Shown here in pieces: positions 7,322-16,815 of a DNA stretch of 41,175 nucleotides. The notes beneath the pieces were generated by a model, which saw nothing but the letters and a program-made list of their open reading frames with translations, was not told the origin of the DNA and searched no databases. Each line of letters opens with the position of its first letter. The stretch's first letter is position 1. The position numbers were made by a program, and so were the translations under genes. This stretch comes from Smithella sp. SCADC (GTDB lineage Bacteria > Desulfobacterota > Syntrophia > Syntrophales > Smithellaceae). The DNA lies in NCBI GenBank assembly GCA_000747625.2, contig JQDQ01000002.1, positions 1 through 41,175 of the forward strand. The letters run 5' to 3'.

Positions 7322-9738
7322 TGATAATTACGATTGGTGGAACAGGCAAAGTGTCGCAATATTCGGAAAAGATAATTGAGCTTCTACGCATTGATCATCC
7401 GGATCTTTCCGATTGGACAATCATTTGCGCCAGCGAAAGAGCTGTAGACCCCCTGCAACACCTTATCCACAGCAATCTTGGTGGTATCCTGCCCCGGGTC
7501 GAAAGTCTTGATTCATACATTACTAAAAAAACAGGCAATAAACTGAATCTCCATCCTGTTCCAGGTGAAGAGCAGCTTCTTTTATTTATCCAATTCCTGG
7601 CTGAAAGATTCCCGGATGAGCAATATCCCGCCAGACGGGCCGCCAGTCTTTTGCCCCTGATCACTAAACTTGCGGAATACAATATTGGCAGGAATACAAT
7701 TTATGGCGCGGAGCGTTTTACCGAGGATGAATGGAACAGGCTCGATGAATACCTGGAAACCGCGCAGGCTTTTCGCAAGTGGCTTTCTCAAGTAAATTTT
7801 TTCATGCCGCAACTGGAAATAGCGGCGCTCGATGAAATCACTCCCGGCGAAAAAGAATTATTTATCGGACTTCCCGAGATAACGCCGGTGACAGAGCGCT
7901 TCTACAGAAAGATAAAAAAAGAACGGCTATTTATTGATCAGCCGCTTTTCGGTTCCGATTTATCCGGGCCGGAAAAGCTGCCTTTTGATTCAGCAAAAAA
8001 TCTTATATTGTCCTTCGGCGGTGGAGTTGCGCCATCAGAAGGCGTCGGCATTGAGTTGATCTCACTTGCCGGGCTTCATGCCCTGGTTGATCTGGTCACG
8101 CTGGAGGTTTCCACTTTCCTTAAAGAAAAGTCAGGCAACGAACAGTTGATGATATTCCTCCTTGATGAATCACTCACCACAATGCTCTGGAACAGATCTC
8201 TTCGCCTGTTCGGAAATGACGTCAATCTTGCCGTCTGGTTGCCGTTTTCGACAACTTCGGCAGGACGAAGACTTCTGCTGGAGATAAAAAACGCTGAAGC
8301 GTCAGGCCAAATGCCCGATTTTAAGAAGTTTGCCATAACCTGCGCTGTGGAATTATCCAAAAACCGGGACAATTACGTTCGTGAAGAATGCGAGGCGTCG
8401 GAAGCGGCGATATCTTTTTCCACTCTCCTTGATTTTTGGAAAGAAAGGCTGGGGCGCCATCTGGCTGATGCAGCGAAAATGCTGATCGAGATGAAAAAGT
8501 TCCGTGTTACCGGCAGCAGAACGGCGCCGGTGCAGGTTGCCGGTTTCGGTCATGTTTCGGGTGAGAGATTCAGCCGGGGATTAATACTTTCTCTGGATAG
8601 CGGTATCATGCCGACTCAGCCTTTTGAAGGACCTTTTATCAATCCTGTGCATGTTCCGCAGATGCGCAAAAGTGTGTTTGAATATGAGGATCTTATTTTC
8701 CGGCAGATTATGGCCCAGGGCGACAGAATAAAGATAGTAGGTGTGAACGATACGATAAGGGAAAGAACGCCGAGCTACTATATGAGCCTGCTGGCTCAGG
8801 AATTCGGAAAACCAATTAAAGCGATGGCGTTTAAAGAATCGCTTACCGCAAGGCCAGGCAAAGAAAAGACAGCGATAACCATTGACGACGATTTGAGAAA
8901 CAGGCTGAAAGATTTTACCTATTCATTTTCAAGCCTGGGCAAGATTCTGGCCTGTCCGTTTCTGTTCTACCATCAATATATATTGCGGATGGAACCGCCT
9001 TCATTTATGGACGATGATGAAAAAATAAATATGCAGATGGGGAGTTTTGTTCATAAATTCCTTTATCAGCTCTCAACCGGCCCAAAAGAAAAGATCGATG
9101 ATTGGGAGAATCTTTTTGACAGATTATGGGAAAATGATGAAAACGCCGATGTGCGTGAAATGGATGGGATTAATATTTACATGCTCAACGCGAAAATCTT
9201 ATTGAAAGAGATATACGAAGACGAGCAAGAGTCGGGCGAACGTTTAATATTTTCCGGCAATGCACTGGCGTGCGAGAAAAGATTCACCGGAATGCTTGCC
9301 GGAAGTTATAAGATAACCGGATTTTCGGACCGGCTGGCTAACATCGCGGGACGAACTGAGGTGATCGATTTCAAGTATTCCAAAAAGCAAAGCAAGTACG
9401 ATCTTTCGGGAAAAACAACGGTGCTGGAGCGCTTTAAAGAAAAAGGTGTTTTGCATCCCGCGGCGCAGCTCATTATTTATCAGCATTTTAATAAAGATGC
9501 GGAAGGCGCGCGCTTTTATTTTTTGAAAGAACCATCAAAAGATAGGGAAATAGCGCTTCCTCCTGAAGAAAGCGCCGAGGCGGAGGCCCTGATGCTGGCC
9601 ATCAAGGAGAATCTGGACGCGATAATCGGCGGCGGTGAGCTTGTGCCGGTTCATGATTGTCAGGCCTGTGAGTACTGTCAGTTTCAGGCTTTATGCGGCA
9701 GGGAAGATTATTACAAGGTTTCGCGGAGGAATAGCTGA
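7297..9738 (+). CDS. AddB-like PD-(D/E)XK nuclease with inactive helicase fold and Fe-S site
   Basis: About 813 aa from GTG 7297. The N-terminal ~500 residues resemble the degenerate helicase fold of AddB/RecC proteins (no intact Walker motifs). The C-terminal quarter is a RecB-type nuclease: LACPFLFYHQY, MGSFVHKFLY, SDRL, the catalytic core EVIDFKYSKK, QLIIYQ, and a terminal CQACEYCQFQALC. That cluster plus the earlier Cys fits the [4Fe-4S] staple of AddB nucleases. It would act with the following helicase in double-strand-break end processing. It is shorter than classical AddB (roughly 1,100-1,200 aa). The start lies in a palindromic repeat, so the true N-terminus may be at IHLIITIGGTGK or altered. 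Stop and next start overlap by one base. Confidence 0.75.
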   Translation: MDEAKRIHLIITIGGTGKVSQYSEKIIELLRIDHPDLSDWTIICASERAVDPLQHLIHSNLGGILPRVESLDSYITKKTGNKLNLHPVPGEEQLLLFIQFLAERFPDEQYPARRAASLLPLITKLAEYNIGRNTIYGAERFTEDEWNRLDEYLETAQAFRKWLSQVNFFMPQLEIAALDEITPGEKELFIGLPEITPVTERFYRKIKKERLFIDQPLFGSDLSGPEKLPFDSAKNLILSFGGGVAPSEGVGIELISLAGLHALVDLVTLEVSTFLKEKSGNEQLMIFLLDESLTTMLWNRSLRLFGNDVNLAVWLPFSTTSAGRRLLLEIKNAEASGQMPDFKKFAITCAVELSKNRDNYVREECEASEAAISFSTLLDFWKERLGRHLADAAKMLIEMKKFRVTGSRTAPVQVAGFGHVSGERFSRGLILSLDSGIMPTQPFEGPFINPVHVPQMRKSVFEYEDLIFRQIMAQGDRIKIVGVNDTIRERTPSYYMSLLAQEFGKPIKAMAFKESLTARPGKEKTAITIDDDLRNRLKDFTYSFSSLGKILACPFLFYHQYILRMEPPSFMDDDEKINMQMGSFVHKFLYQLSTGPKEKIDDWENLFDRLWENDENADVREMDGINIYMLNAKILLKEIYEDEQESGERLIFSGNALACEKRFTGMLAGSYKITGFSDRLANIAGRTEVIDFKYSKKQSKYDLSGKTTVLERFKEKGVLHPAAQLIIYQHFNKDAEGARFYFLKEPSKDREIALPPEESAEAEALMLAIKENLDAIIGGGELVPVHDCQACEYCQFQALCGREDYYKVSRRNS

Positions 9739-12524
9739 TGAAAAGTATTCTTCTGAAAGCGTCCGCAGGTTCGGGAAAAACAACAAGGCTCACCGAAGAA
9801 GTGTTTAAAAGAATACTTATCGGCGGGAAATTCATTGCCGCGCTGACCTTTACCCGCGCTGCCACAACCGGGATGCGTTCCCGGATAATGAAAGAGATAG
9901 CGTCAAAACAAGGTCTGCCTCTCTTGGAGCGCCTGCGGCTGATTATGGAGGCGGGACGCGTCGGGTACGCGACAATCGATTCATTTTTTTACCGGCTCTT
10001 TGCCGCGGCCGACTTAGCGCCGAAGCTCGCAGACGAAAAGGCGCAGATAGAACTATCGCGTGAGATAGAAGTCTTTTTCCGTGACAGAGTCATGCAAAAC
10101 GGCAGGGCCCGTAAAATAATAGTGGCGGCGAGAATTTTAAGAACAGATATTGACACGCTCTGGAAGCCTCTGGCGGATGAACAGACGATCGAACGCTGTC
10201 TGCTTGATATGGCCAGACTTACCGATCTTGATGATCTTATGAAAGAGAACGGTGTTTTAAGAAATACACTGGAATCTATTAGTGAAAAGGCCAAATTTTT
10301 GTCGGAGCAGGTGACACCTAATGTTAACAAGTTGGTTGTAAATGCTTTGGCCGATTACGATATTTTTATTTCCAGAACTGTGGCAACTCATTGTGATCTT
10401 GAAAATTACAAGAGCCTGGGTAAAAAGATAGTGTGGAGTGAAAAACCACATTCAGAGCTAAATAGAATATTTAAGAATTACAGAGAAACCGCCGAGAAGC
10501 TGACAATCAACAGGGCGCTGCTGCGAGAGCTGGCCGTGGCATTTCTTTGCGAGATATATCTGGAAGCGGCTGATACCGTGAAGAATGAAAAAAGATTAAT
10601 ATTTTTCCACGACGTCAGGCGAGGCCTCCTTGCTCTGGACGGTGCGGCATCAATGGAACGCCCGAAATTGATGAGCAATTATTTTTCTCTGGGACTTGAC
10701 CGGACGGAGCATCTGCTGATTGACGAATTTCAGGATACTTCAAAAGGTGACATCGAGATATTGCTGCCCATGATTGACGAGATTTTATCCGGTCGAGGCG
10801 AGCGCGGCGAAAGGTCGTTTTTCGCCGTGGGCGATTGGAAACAAATGATCTACGGGTGGCGCGGCGCAGATCGCGGGGCTTTGGAAGAGGCTATCGAAAA
10901 ATACATCAAAAACAAAGTAATTACGGAAAGCTCGCTCGAATACAATTATCGCAGTACACCGCTGCTTATTTCTTTCTTTAATGAACTGGTCCAAAATATC
11001 TTTACCGGAAAAGAGAGAAACGAAACACAGAAACCGCCGGATGAAATTAAAGCTTTTGAAGGCGTGTCGGAAGCGAATCTTGTTGAGTTGGAAAAAGACG
11101 GCTATTCGCAAGATGCTTTCTATCCCGCGATAGTTGAATATTTGCAGAAGAAAAAAGATGAGTACGGCTGTGCGTGGGGAGATATCGCCGTGCTGGCTTT
11201 AACCAATAACCATGTTCAGAAGATAGAAGCCGAACTTTTAAAAAATAACATCGGCGTGGCGGCGGTGAAAGGAAGGCAGCTTCTTTCAACCCGGGAAGGT
11301 GTGGCGGTAATGCTTTTCATTGCCGGTGTGCTGGCGAAAGATGGTGACGCACAATTTGTTGCCAAAGCGGCAACCTCGCCATTATGGGAAGATCTATTCG
11401 TCAATATCGACGCTATTCGGGTGGAGTTTGCGCAAAAGTTCCCCCAACCTTTCGGGTTAATGGCTGTCAGTTGTGCGATTGAACTGTTGCGAGGAAAACT
11501 GCCTGCGACAATACTGGATATCTGGCAGGAGGAAGCGCAGGCCTTCTTCAGTGAAGGCGGTGCTGACGTAGATGGTTTTCTTCTCAGGATGTTCAACATA
11601 CGTTTTAGTGTGAAAGTTCCAGAATCGGAGGACAGTGAAAATATTAAGGTTGATACTATACACGGAACAAAAGGCCTACAGTTTAAACATGTATTTGTCT
11701 TCTGGAATGAGGATGAAAGGGAGTCCCCGTTTTATCTGGAAGCCGAACGATGTTATGTGCAGTTTTCAGGCAAGGAGATTGATTTCCTGGGTGCGAGCGA
11801 TTCGGCAATTGCCGGAGAAATCATTCAAAATCACGAAATAAATAAAACTCGGCTGCGCCGTGAGCAGGCGAATGTTTTCTATGTTGCAGCAACAAGAGCC
11901 ATACAAACACTGACCGTTTTTCTGCCCAAAAAGAAAGATGAAAACTACAAGCATGTCCATCAGGCCGTGCTGGATACCTTTTTACGCTTTGCGCCGGAGG
12001 GTAGTAAGAAAGAAATATGTTATTCGTCCGGCAAGCCCCAAGAACCTCAACCTGTGACAATATGCAGTGTGCCCGCAAAGCATAATGAAGAGCCGGAAAA
12101 ATACGGCGAGATTGATCCGGCGCTGGTGTCGGCCAATATCAAGGCCGGTATTATGAGAGGTGACCGTCTGCACCGCTGGCTGGCCGGGGTTGTTGATCGG
12201 ACAGTACTTCCGCCGACCGGAGAGCTGAATGATGAAGAATATGAAACAGCTGTACGTTTCGTCGGACGCGGTGATGTCGCCGCAGTCATGTTCCGGTCGG
12301 GCAACATCTATATCGAGCAGCTGATATCGGATAAGGAAAATTTTGGTATTGTGGATAGAATGATCGTGTCGAATAATCTCATTACAATTATCGATTATAA
12401 ATCCGGTTCCATGAGAGGACTAAGATACAAATACGAGGAACAGCTCAAGCGTTACACAAGGATTATGGAAACGCTCTATCCGCAAAAAAGGGTCGAATAT
12501 TATATGCTTTCGATAGATATTTGA
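9738..12524 (+). CDS. AddA/RecB-like UvrD-family helicase-nuclease
   Basis: 928 aa. Superfamily-1A helicase motifs are in order: Walker A KASAGSGKTTRL (8-19), Ia ALTFTRAAT, II LLIDEFQDTSKGD, III FAVGDWKQMIYGWRGAD, IV LEYNYRST, V VDTIHGTKGLQFKHV and VI NVFYVAATRA. A C-terminal RecB-type nuclease follows, with GDRLHRWL, GIVDRMIV, the catalytic TIIDYKSG and QLKRYTRI. The set is that of AddA, the ATP-driven partner of AddB in recombinational repair, although it is shorter than typical AddA (about 1,200 aa). Translation is coupled to the AddB-like gene (TGATG). It converges on the response-regulator gene with 22 bp between stops. Confidence 0.82.
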   Translation: MKSILLKASAGSGKTTRLTEEVFKRILIGGKFIAALTFTRAATTGMRSRIMKEIASKQGLPLLERLRLIMEAGRVGYATIDSFFYRLFAAADLAPKLADEKAQIELSREIEVFFRDRVMQNGRARKIIVAARILRTDIDTLWKPLADEQTIERCLLDMARLTDLDDLMKENGVLRNTLESISEKAKFLSEQVTPNVNKLVVNALADYDIFISRTVATHCDLENYKSLGKKIVWSEKPHSELNRIFKNYRETAEKLTINRALLRELAVAFLCEIYLEAADTVKNEKRLIFFHDVRRGLLALDGAASMERPKLMSNYFSLGLDRTEHLLIDEFQDTSKGDIEILLPMIDEILSGRGERGERSFFAVGDWKQMIYGWRGADRGALEEAIEKYIKNKVITESSLEYNYRSTPLLISFFNELVQNIFTGKERNETQKPPDEIKAFEGVSEANLVELEKDGYSQDAFYPAIVEYLQKKKDEYGCAWGDIAVLALTNNHVQKIEAELLKNNIGVAAVKGRQLLSTREGVAVMLFIAGVLAKDGDAQFVAKAATSPLWEDLFVNIDAIRVEFAQKFPQPFGLMAVSCAIELLRGKLPATILDIWQEEAQAFFSEGGADVDGFLLRMFNIRFSVKVPESEDSENIKVDTIHGTKGLQFKHVFVFWNEDERESPFYLEAERCYVQFSGKEIDFLGASDSAIAGEIIQNHEINKTRLRREQANVFYVAATRAIQTLTVFLPKKKDENYKHVHQAVLDTFLRFAPEGSKKEICYSSGKPQEPQPVTICSVPAKHNEEPEKYGEIDPALVSANIKAGIMRGDRLHRWLAGVVDRTVLPPTGELNDEEYETAVRFVGRGDVAAVMFRSGNIYIEQLISDKENFGIVDRMIVSNNLITIIDYKSGSMRGLRYKYEEQLKRYTRIMETLYPQKRVEYYMLSIDI

Positions 12525-12546
12525 TAATTTTTATTTCGGAACAATG

Positions 12547-13224
12547 TCAAACATGCGTTTGCTGCATTCTCATCATAAGTGCTCTCAGTTCCTCTTGTGA
12601 ACTATACCCGAGCATGTGGTAAAAAGCAGAATTTAGAGTAAGGAATCGTCCCTCTTTAGTTGTTCGATAAATGCCTGAAATGGAATTATCAAAAATGGAG
12701 CGATATTTTGTTTCACTTTCTTGGACCATTTGATTTGCTTCTTCCAGTTGCCGGATTTTCTTTTCCAGTTTTCTAAACAATGCTTCATTGTGTTCTTGTA
12801 GAAAAGCTTCTTCGGAAAGTTCGATCTCCGATGTTGGTTCCGTTATCGTTGATTTAAACTTTGCCATAATCTTTTGTACAAGGTTCAATAGAATATCCGG
12901 TTCCTGAGGTTTTATGATAAACAGATCAGCGCCCATTTCCATGGCCAGTTTTTCGTCTTTAGGATCAGTATAAGTTGCCGTGTAAAAAATAAAGGGAATA
13001 TTCTTTAAATGATCGTCATTTTTCCATTCTTTGCAAAGCATAAAACCATCCATGACAGGCATGAGAATATCGCTGATGATTATATGAGGAGGATCTTCTC
13101 GCGCCGCTTCCAGCGCTTTGGCGCCGTTGCGGGCAGTCATTACTTGGAAACCGTGAGCTTTAAAAAGTGTTTCCAGATAAGAAATATTTTGTTCTTCATC
13201 ATCAACAACGAGAATTTTTTCCAT
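12547..13224 (-). CDS. Response regulator receiver with a C-terminally cut PAS domain
   Basis: 225 aa. Residues 1-120 are a receiver: acidic DD at 8-9, phospho-acceptor Asp52 (IISDILMP) and the Lys of LFIIKPQEP. A coiled-coil linker (about 140-170) leads into a PAS domain start (ESETKYRSIFDNSISGIY, LTLNSAFYHMLGYSSQEEL). The protein ends about 10 residues after the first PAS half, where a full PAS and usually an output domain would continue. It is last in a kinase-receiver-receiver group. The missing PAS half suggests truncation, possibly linked to the PAS fragment that opens the kinase gene. Confidence 0.8.
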   Translation of the reverse strand: MEKILVVDDEEQNISYLETLFKAHGFQVMTARNGAKALEAAREDPPHIIISDILMPVMDGFMLCKEWKNDDHLKNIPFIFYTATYTDPKDEKLAMEMGADLFIIKPQEPDILLNLVQKIMAKFKSTITEPTSEIELSEEAFLQEHNEALFRKLEKKIRQLEEANQMVQESETKYRSIFDNSISGIYRTTKEGRFLTLNSAFYHMLGYSSQEELRALMMRMQQTHV

Positions 13225-13257
13225 AATGGCTCCTTGTATAAAAATGTGCTATTGAAA

Positions 13258-13629
13258 TCAGTCAAAATAAATATGCTCTTTTATTTGTTCAATAAATTTT
13301 TCAGGGTCGATCGGTTTTTCAATGTAGCCGTCTGCTCCGGCAGCGAGAACCCGTTCCCTGTCGCCCACCATGGCATAAGAGGTAACAGCAACGATTGGTG
13401 TAGCGGAGAGTTCATCATTTTTCCTTATCTCCCGTGCCACGGCATACCCATCCATCCTGGGAAGCTGGATGTCGAGGAGAATAAGATGGGGCTTCGTCTC
13501 TTTTGCCATTTCCACTCCTTTTTCTCCATCCGTTGCCTCCACCACGGTGAAACCATTTTTTTCCAGAAGGAACCGCATGAGATAGAGATTCTGTTCGTTA
13601 TCTTCAATTACAAGAATTATCGGATTCAT
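13258..13629 (-). CDS. Single-domain response regulator (CheY-like receiver)
   Basis: 123 aa, only a receiver: acidic pocket VIEDNEQN, phospho-acceptor Asp53 (LILLDIQLPRMDG), Thr/Ser switch VAVTSYA, and conserved Lys in YIEKPIDP. The sequence resembles the DivK-like receivers paired with hybrid or PAS kinases. It starts 11 bp after the kinase stop, so it is probably the direct phosphorylation partner. It has no DNA-binding or enzymatic output. Confidence 0.88.
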   Translation of the reverse strand: MNPIILVIEDNEQNLYLMRFLLEKNGFTVVEATDGEKGVEMAKETKPHLILLDIQLPRMDGYAVAREIRKNDELSATPIVAVTSYAMVGDRERVLAAGADGYIEKPIDPEKFIEQIKEHIYFD

Positions 13630-13640
13630 TTTATTGCTCC

Positions 13641-15035
13641 TTATATTTTAGGCAATGTAACTGTAAATGCAGAGCCTTCTTCTAGCTTGCTTGCCATATG
13701 GATGGAACCGCCCATCATTTCTACAAGTTTTTTTGTTATGTTAAGTCCCAGACCTGTTCCTTCCTGTACCCTTGTTATTCCGCTGTTTACCTGACGAAAG
13801 GCGTCAAAGATAATATTAAGATTTTCCGGTTTAATGCCGATACCGGTATCTGTCACGGACAACGTAATCGATTCGTCGTCTGCATGACAATCAAGCTTGA
13901 TTTCTCCACGGCCGGTAAACTTTACCGCATTACTGAGTAGATTGATGATTATCTGTTCCACTCTTCGCTGATCTCCGCGTATTTCGGATATATTATCTCC
14001 AATTTTGGAATAGAGGCGAAGATTTTTTTTCTCGGCGAGGGGCGAAACAATTTGTAAAGTCTTTTCGATTGATTTTCTCAAATCAAAGATTTCCGACATT
14101 ATTGTAAGTTGCCCTGCTTCTATCTTGGAAATATCGAGGACATCATTGATGAGGTCAAGCAGATGGCGGGCGCTCCCGCGCACCATTCCCAATTGTTTCT
14201 TTTGTTCTTCGTTGAGAGGGCCGGCGAGACCCTGTAGAACCATTCCCGTGAAGCCGATAATCGAGTTAAGAGGTGTGCGTAGCTCATGAGACATAGAGGC
14301 CAGGAAAGCAGATTTGAGCCGGTCGGCTGATTCAGCCTGTTCCTTGGCTATGACCAATTCGGCGGTGCGCTCAGCTACGCGCTTCTCCAAGCTGGTGTTC
14401 AACTCCCTGATTTCCTCCTCCGCTCTTTTTAGTTCTGTAATATCTGTACCAATGCTCATAATTTCGGTTATTTCGCCCTGCTCATTCCGAACAATTCTAT
14501 TAGTCCAGGCAATCCAGACCCGCTCTCCATTGCGGAGGATGTTTTCATTGATGTTTTTTTCGAACGCAATTGGATCATCGCAAATTTGATCCATAAGATG
14601 AATTAGGTCGTGTCCGACGCTATCGATTGTGGGAACAATGGTGCCAATGACATGGCGGCCGATAATCTCCTCCGCGGAATATCCGAAAAATCGTTGTCCA
14701 AACTCATTAAGAAAGGTGATTTTTCCGTCATTTGTCCAGTGCAGAATAATACTATTGGCATACTCTACCAATTCGCGATACTTCCGTTCACTTTCCTGAA
14801 GAGACCTTTCTGCCTCTTTGCGCTCGGTGATGTCGCGAATAACGGCCTGATAGAACCTTTTCCCTTCGCTTTGAATGGCGCGCAAACTGATCTCAACAGG
14901 AAATGTGCTTCCATCTTTACGCTGATGAATGGTTTCGTAAAGTGCCTTGCCCGATAACTGTGCAATCTTTATCTGATTAACAAATTCTTCTTTTGTTTCA
15001 GATGCGCGTAATTGTGACGCATGCATCCCGATCAA
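13641..15035 (-). CDS. PAS sensor histidine kinase, N-terminus cut inside a PAS domain
   Basis: 464 aa from TTG 15035 (ATG 15026 is an alternative). It opens in the second half of a PAS domain; the same frame reads YGYSHEELIG just upstream but hits a stop at 15081-15083 with no ATG. Residues 78-205 form a complete PAS/PAC (YRELVEYANSIILHW to GEITEIMSIGTDIT), followed by a short coiled coil. HisKA has H-box FLASMSHELRTPLN (His250). HATPase has the N box QIIINLLSNAVKF and the G boxes DTGIGI and GTGLGL. It has no transmembrane segment, so it is cytoplasmic. Catalytic parts look intact. A good promoter lies about 60 bp upstream of the start. Confidence 0.85.
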   Translation of the reverse strand: MIGMHASQLRASETKEEFVNQIKIAQLSGKALYETIHQRKDGSTFPVEISLRAIQSEGKRFYQAVIRDITERKEAERSLQESERKYRELVEYANSIILHWTNDGKITFLNEFGQRFFGYSAEEIIGRHVIGTIVPTIDSVGHDLIHLMDQICDDPIAFEKNINENILRNGERVWIAWTNRIVRNEQGEITEIMSIGTDITELKRAEEEIRELNTSLEKRVAERTAELVIAKEQAESADRLKSAFLASMSHELRTPLNSIIGFTGMVLQGLAGPLNEEQKKQLGMVRGSARHLLDLINDVLDISKIEAGQLTIMSEIFDLRKSIEKTLQIVSPLAEKKNLRLYSKIGDNISEIRGDQRRVEQIIINLLSNAVKFTGRGEIKLDCHADDESITLSVTDTGIGIKPENLNIIFDAFRQVNSGITRVQEGTGLGLNITKKLVEMMGGSIHMASKLEEGSAFTVTLPKI

Positions 15036-15095
15036 TTCTTCGTGTGAATATCCATAAAAATCTTTTGTAGTGAAATTTAGTTATGATTTGAATTA

Positions 15096-15123
15096 ATCAT
15101 ACTATAAGTTGTTTGAATGTCAA
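15096..15123 (-). promoter_or_regulatory. Sigma-70-type promoter for the histidine kinase group
   Basis: On the minus strand TTGACA (15118-15123), a 16-bp spacer and TATGAT (15096-15101) lie upstream of the kinase. Predicted transcription begins near 15089, giving a leader of about 55 nt to the TTG start. Confidence 0.6.
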
Positions 15124-15170
15124 TGAAGTTAATAATAACATAAATTATAGATTACGAAGCCGGTAATTAA

Positions 15171-15206
15171 AAAGCCCCTTCAGTTTTTTAAGTTGAAGGG
15201 GCTTTT
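15171..15206 (-). terminator. Rho-independent terminator after the MFS gene
   Basis: Stem gccccttca (15174-15182) with tgaaggggc (15194-15202), short AT loop, and T-rich tract on the minus strand. It lies about 30 bp after the transporter stop and separates it from the kinase promoter. Confidence 0.85.
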
Positions 15207-15234
15207 ATTTTTGGATAAGCAAAAAATAGTTTAC

Positions 15235-16527
15235 TTAGCTTTTTTTACCTTTTGGTGCTTTGTAAACAAGAGTTATGCAAAAGCCAGCGGTTAGCAGACC
15301 GGCTGCGATGAACAGTGCCTGAGGTTTGAACGCTTCAAATACAAAGGGGCCGATGATACCGGCGGTGCTCCATGCGGTCAGCATAAATCCATATACTTTA
15401 CCAATATAGGCCGGGCCGAATGCGTCTGCGGCAAAGGCGGGCATGACAGCGAAACCGCCGCCATAACAGGCCAGAAGATAGCAGGAAGCTACTATAAAAA
15501 GCACGTAGGTGGAAACAAAACCTTTGGCAACCAGAACATACAGAACAGCCTGAGTGGCAAACATGATCAAGAATACCATTTTACGGCCGATATTATCGGA
15601 AATTTTTGCCCAGAAAAGTCTTCCCAAACCATTGAATATTGCGGCGTAGGCAACAACAGCTCCACCGGCAGCTGCTACTATGGCTACTTGTTCCGGAGTC
15701 AAATCACCGGTTAAGCCCATTGTTTTCTTGTAAATATCCTGGGCCAGCGGGGAATGTTGGGAGATAAGGCCAAGACCGGCGGATACGTTAAGGCACAGCA
15801 TGGACCAAAGCATCCACCACTGGGGGGTCTTTACGGCTTCACCTAAAGTGAAAGAATCAGCCGCGGAAACGGTTGTAGCGGCTGGTTTAAAACCGGCAGG
15901 CAGCCATCCCTTTGGAGGATTTTTGAATAATTGGGCGGAACCGGTTACAAGAACAAGGAATATCACGCCCCAAATATACCAGGTTGTGGAAACACCAGAG
16001 GAGATTATTGTACCGTTAGGGTCAATCTGCTGAAAGGACTTGATCATTATCGGAGCGATTTTTCCCATAAAGAAAGCGCCGGCGCCGAAACCCATAACCG
16101 CCAGACCAGTTACCAGACCTCTTTTATCCGGGAACCAGCGAATCAGTGTGGCAATCGGTGTAACGTAGCCAAAACCATTGCCCAATGCGCAAATTACGCC
16201 GAATCCGAGATATAGAAGAGTTATGCTTCCAATTTGATCAGCGTAACCGGCTACTAATGTACCGATACCAAAAAGGATACCACCAATCGTGGCTACGAAA
16301 CGGGGCCCTTTTTTATCGACCAGAGTGCCGCCGAAAGCAGCAGCCAATCCAAGAATACCCATAAGAATCATGAATGTGTATTGGACTGTTTTCCCATCCC
16401 ATCCGTGCATTTTCATTAAAGGCATTTTAAAAACCGACCATGCGTACACAGTGCCCAGACAAAGCTGAATGATAACAGCTGCGCCTGCAATCAACCATCT
16501 TTTACTTTCTAAATTTTCATTTGCCAT
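15235..16527 (-). CDS. MFS transporter, oxalate/formate antiporter (OFA) family
   Basis: About 430 aa with twelve hydrophobic segments and a hydrophilic central loop near residues 200-225. QLCLGTVYAWSVFKMPL in helix 1 and the internal repeat (YAAIFNGLGRLFWAKISDNIGRK) are typical of OxlT-like proteins. The ATG at 16527 has AGAGAGGA about 9 bp upstream and is preferred; the frame also has ATG 16536, which directly abuts the ribosome site. OFA members exchange small carboxylates. Formate or another organic acid would fit the neighbouring hydrogen metabolism, but the substrate cannot be read from sequence. It has its own promoter and terminator. Confidence 0.88.
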   Translation of the reverse strand: MANENLESKRWLIAGAAVIIQLCLGTVYAWSVFKMPLMKMHGWDGKTVQYTFMILMGILGLAAAFGGTLVDKKGPRFVATIGGILFGIGTLVAGYADQIGSITLLYLGFGVICALGNGFGYVTPIATLIRWFPDKRGLVTGLAVMGFGAGAFFMGKIAPIMIKSFQQIDPNGTIISSGVSTTWYIWGVIFLVLVTGSAQLFKNPPKGWLPAGFKPAATTVSAADSFTLGEAVKTPQWWMLWSMLCLNVSAGLGLISQHSPLAQDIYKKTMGLTGDLTPEQVAIVAAAGGAVVAYAAIFNGLGRLFWAKISDNIGRKMVFLIMFATQAVLYVLVAKGFVSTYVLFIVASCYLLACYGGGFAVMPAFAADAFGPAYIGKVYGFMLTAWSTAGIIGPFVFEAFKPQALFIAAGLLTAGFCITLVYKAPKGKKS

Positions 16528-16657
16528 AAATTTCATTCCTCTCTTAATTTAAAATTTATCAAAACTTCTGATTTATTTTAGATGCTTCCATTTTTACCAC
16601 ACAGATTCATAAGTTTTTGCATGGTATTTAAACGAATTAGTCAGCAATTTGAAACTG

Positions 16658-16686
16658 CTTATAGCTTCAATATGTCATTTTGTCAA
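16658..16686 (-). promoter_or_regulatory. Promoter for the OFA-family transporter
   Basis: On the minus strand TTGACA (16681-16686), an exact 17-bp spacer and TATAAG (16658-16663). The predicted leader is about 125 nt, with no clear hairpin terminator in it. Confidence 0.65.
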
Positions 16687-16755
16687 ACATAAATGTTTAT
16701 TATTCTTCAATTATTTTAATTGACCGTAAGTCATAAATAACTTCGATAACTTATG

Positions 16756-16783
16756 TTGTCAAATGGTTAAATAGTGTTATATT
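16756..16783 (+). promoter_or_regulatory. Promoter for the radical-SAM gene
   Basis: TTGTCA (16756-16761), 16-bp spacer, TATATT (16778-16783). Predicted transcription begins near 16790, after the upstream in-frame ATG at 16774, which argues for the GTG at 16816 as the real start. Confidence 0.55.
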
Positions 16784-16815
16784 ATTCTAAAAGTTTATCT
16801 AAAAAAGGAGTAAAT

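Noticed and set aside
13009-13794. Plus-strand open frame of 261 codons across the receiver genes
   Set aside because: It is antisense to two receivers and the kinase end, and its Phe/His-rich translation has no recognisable domain.
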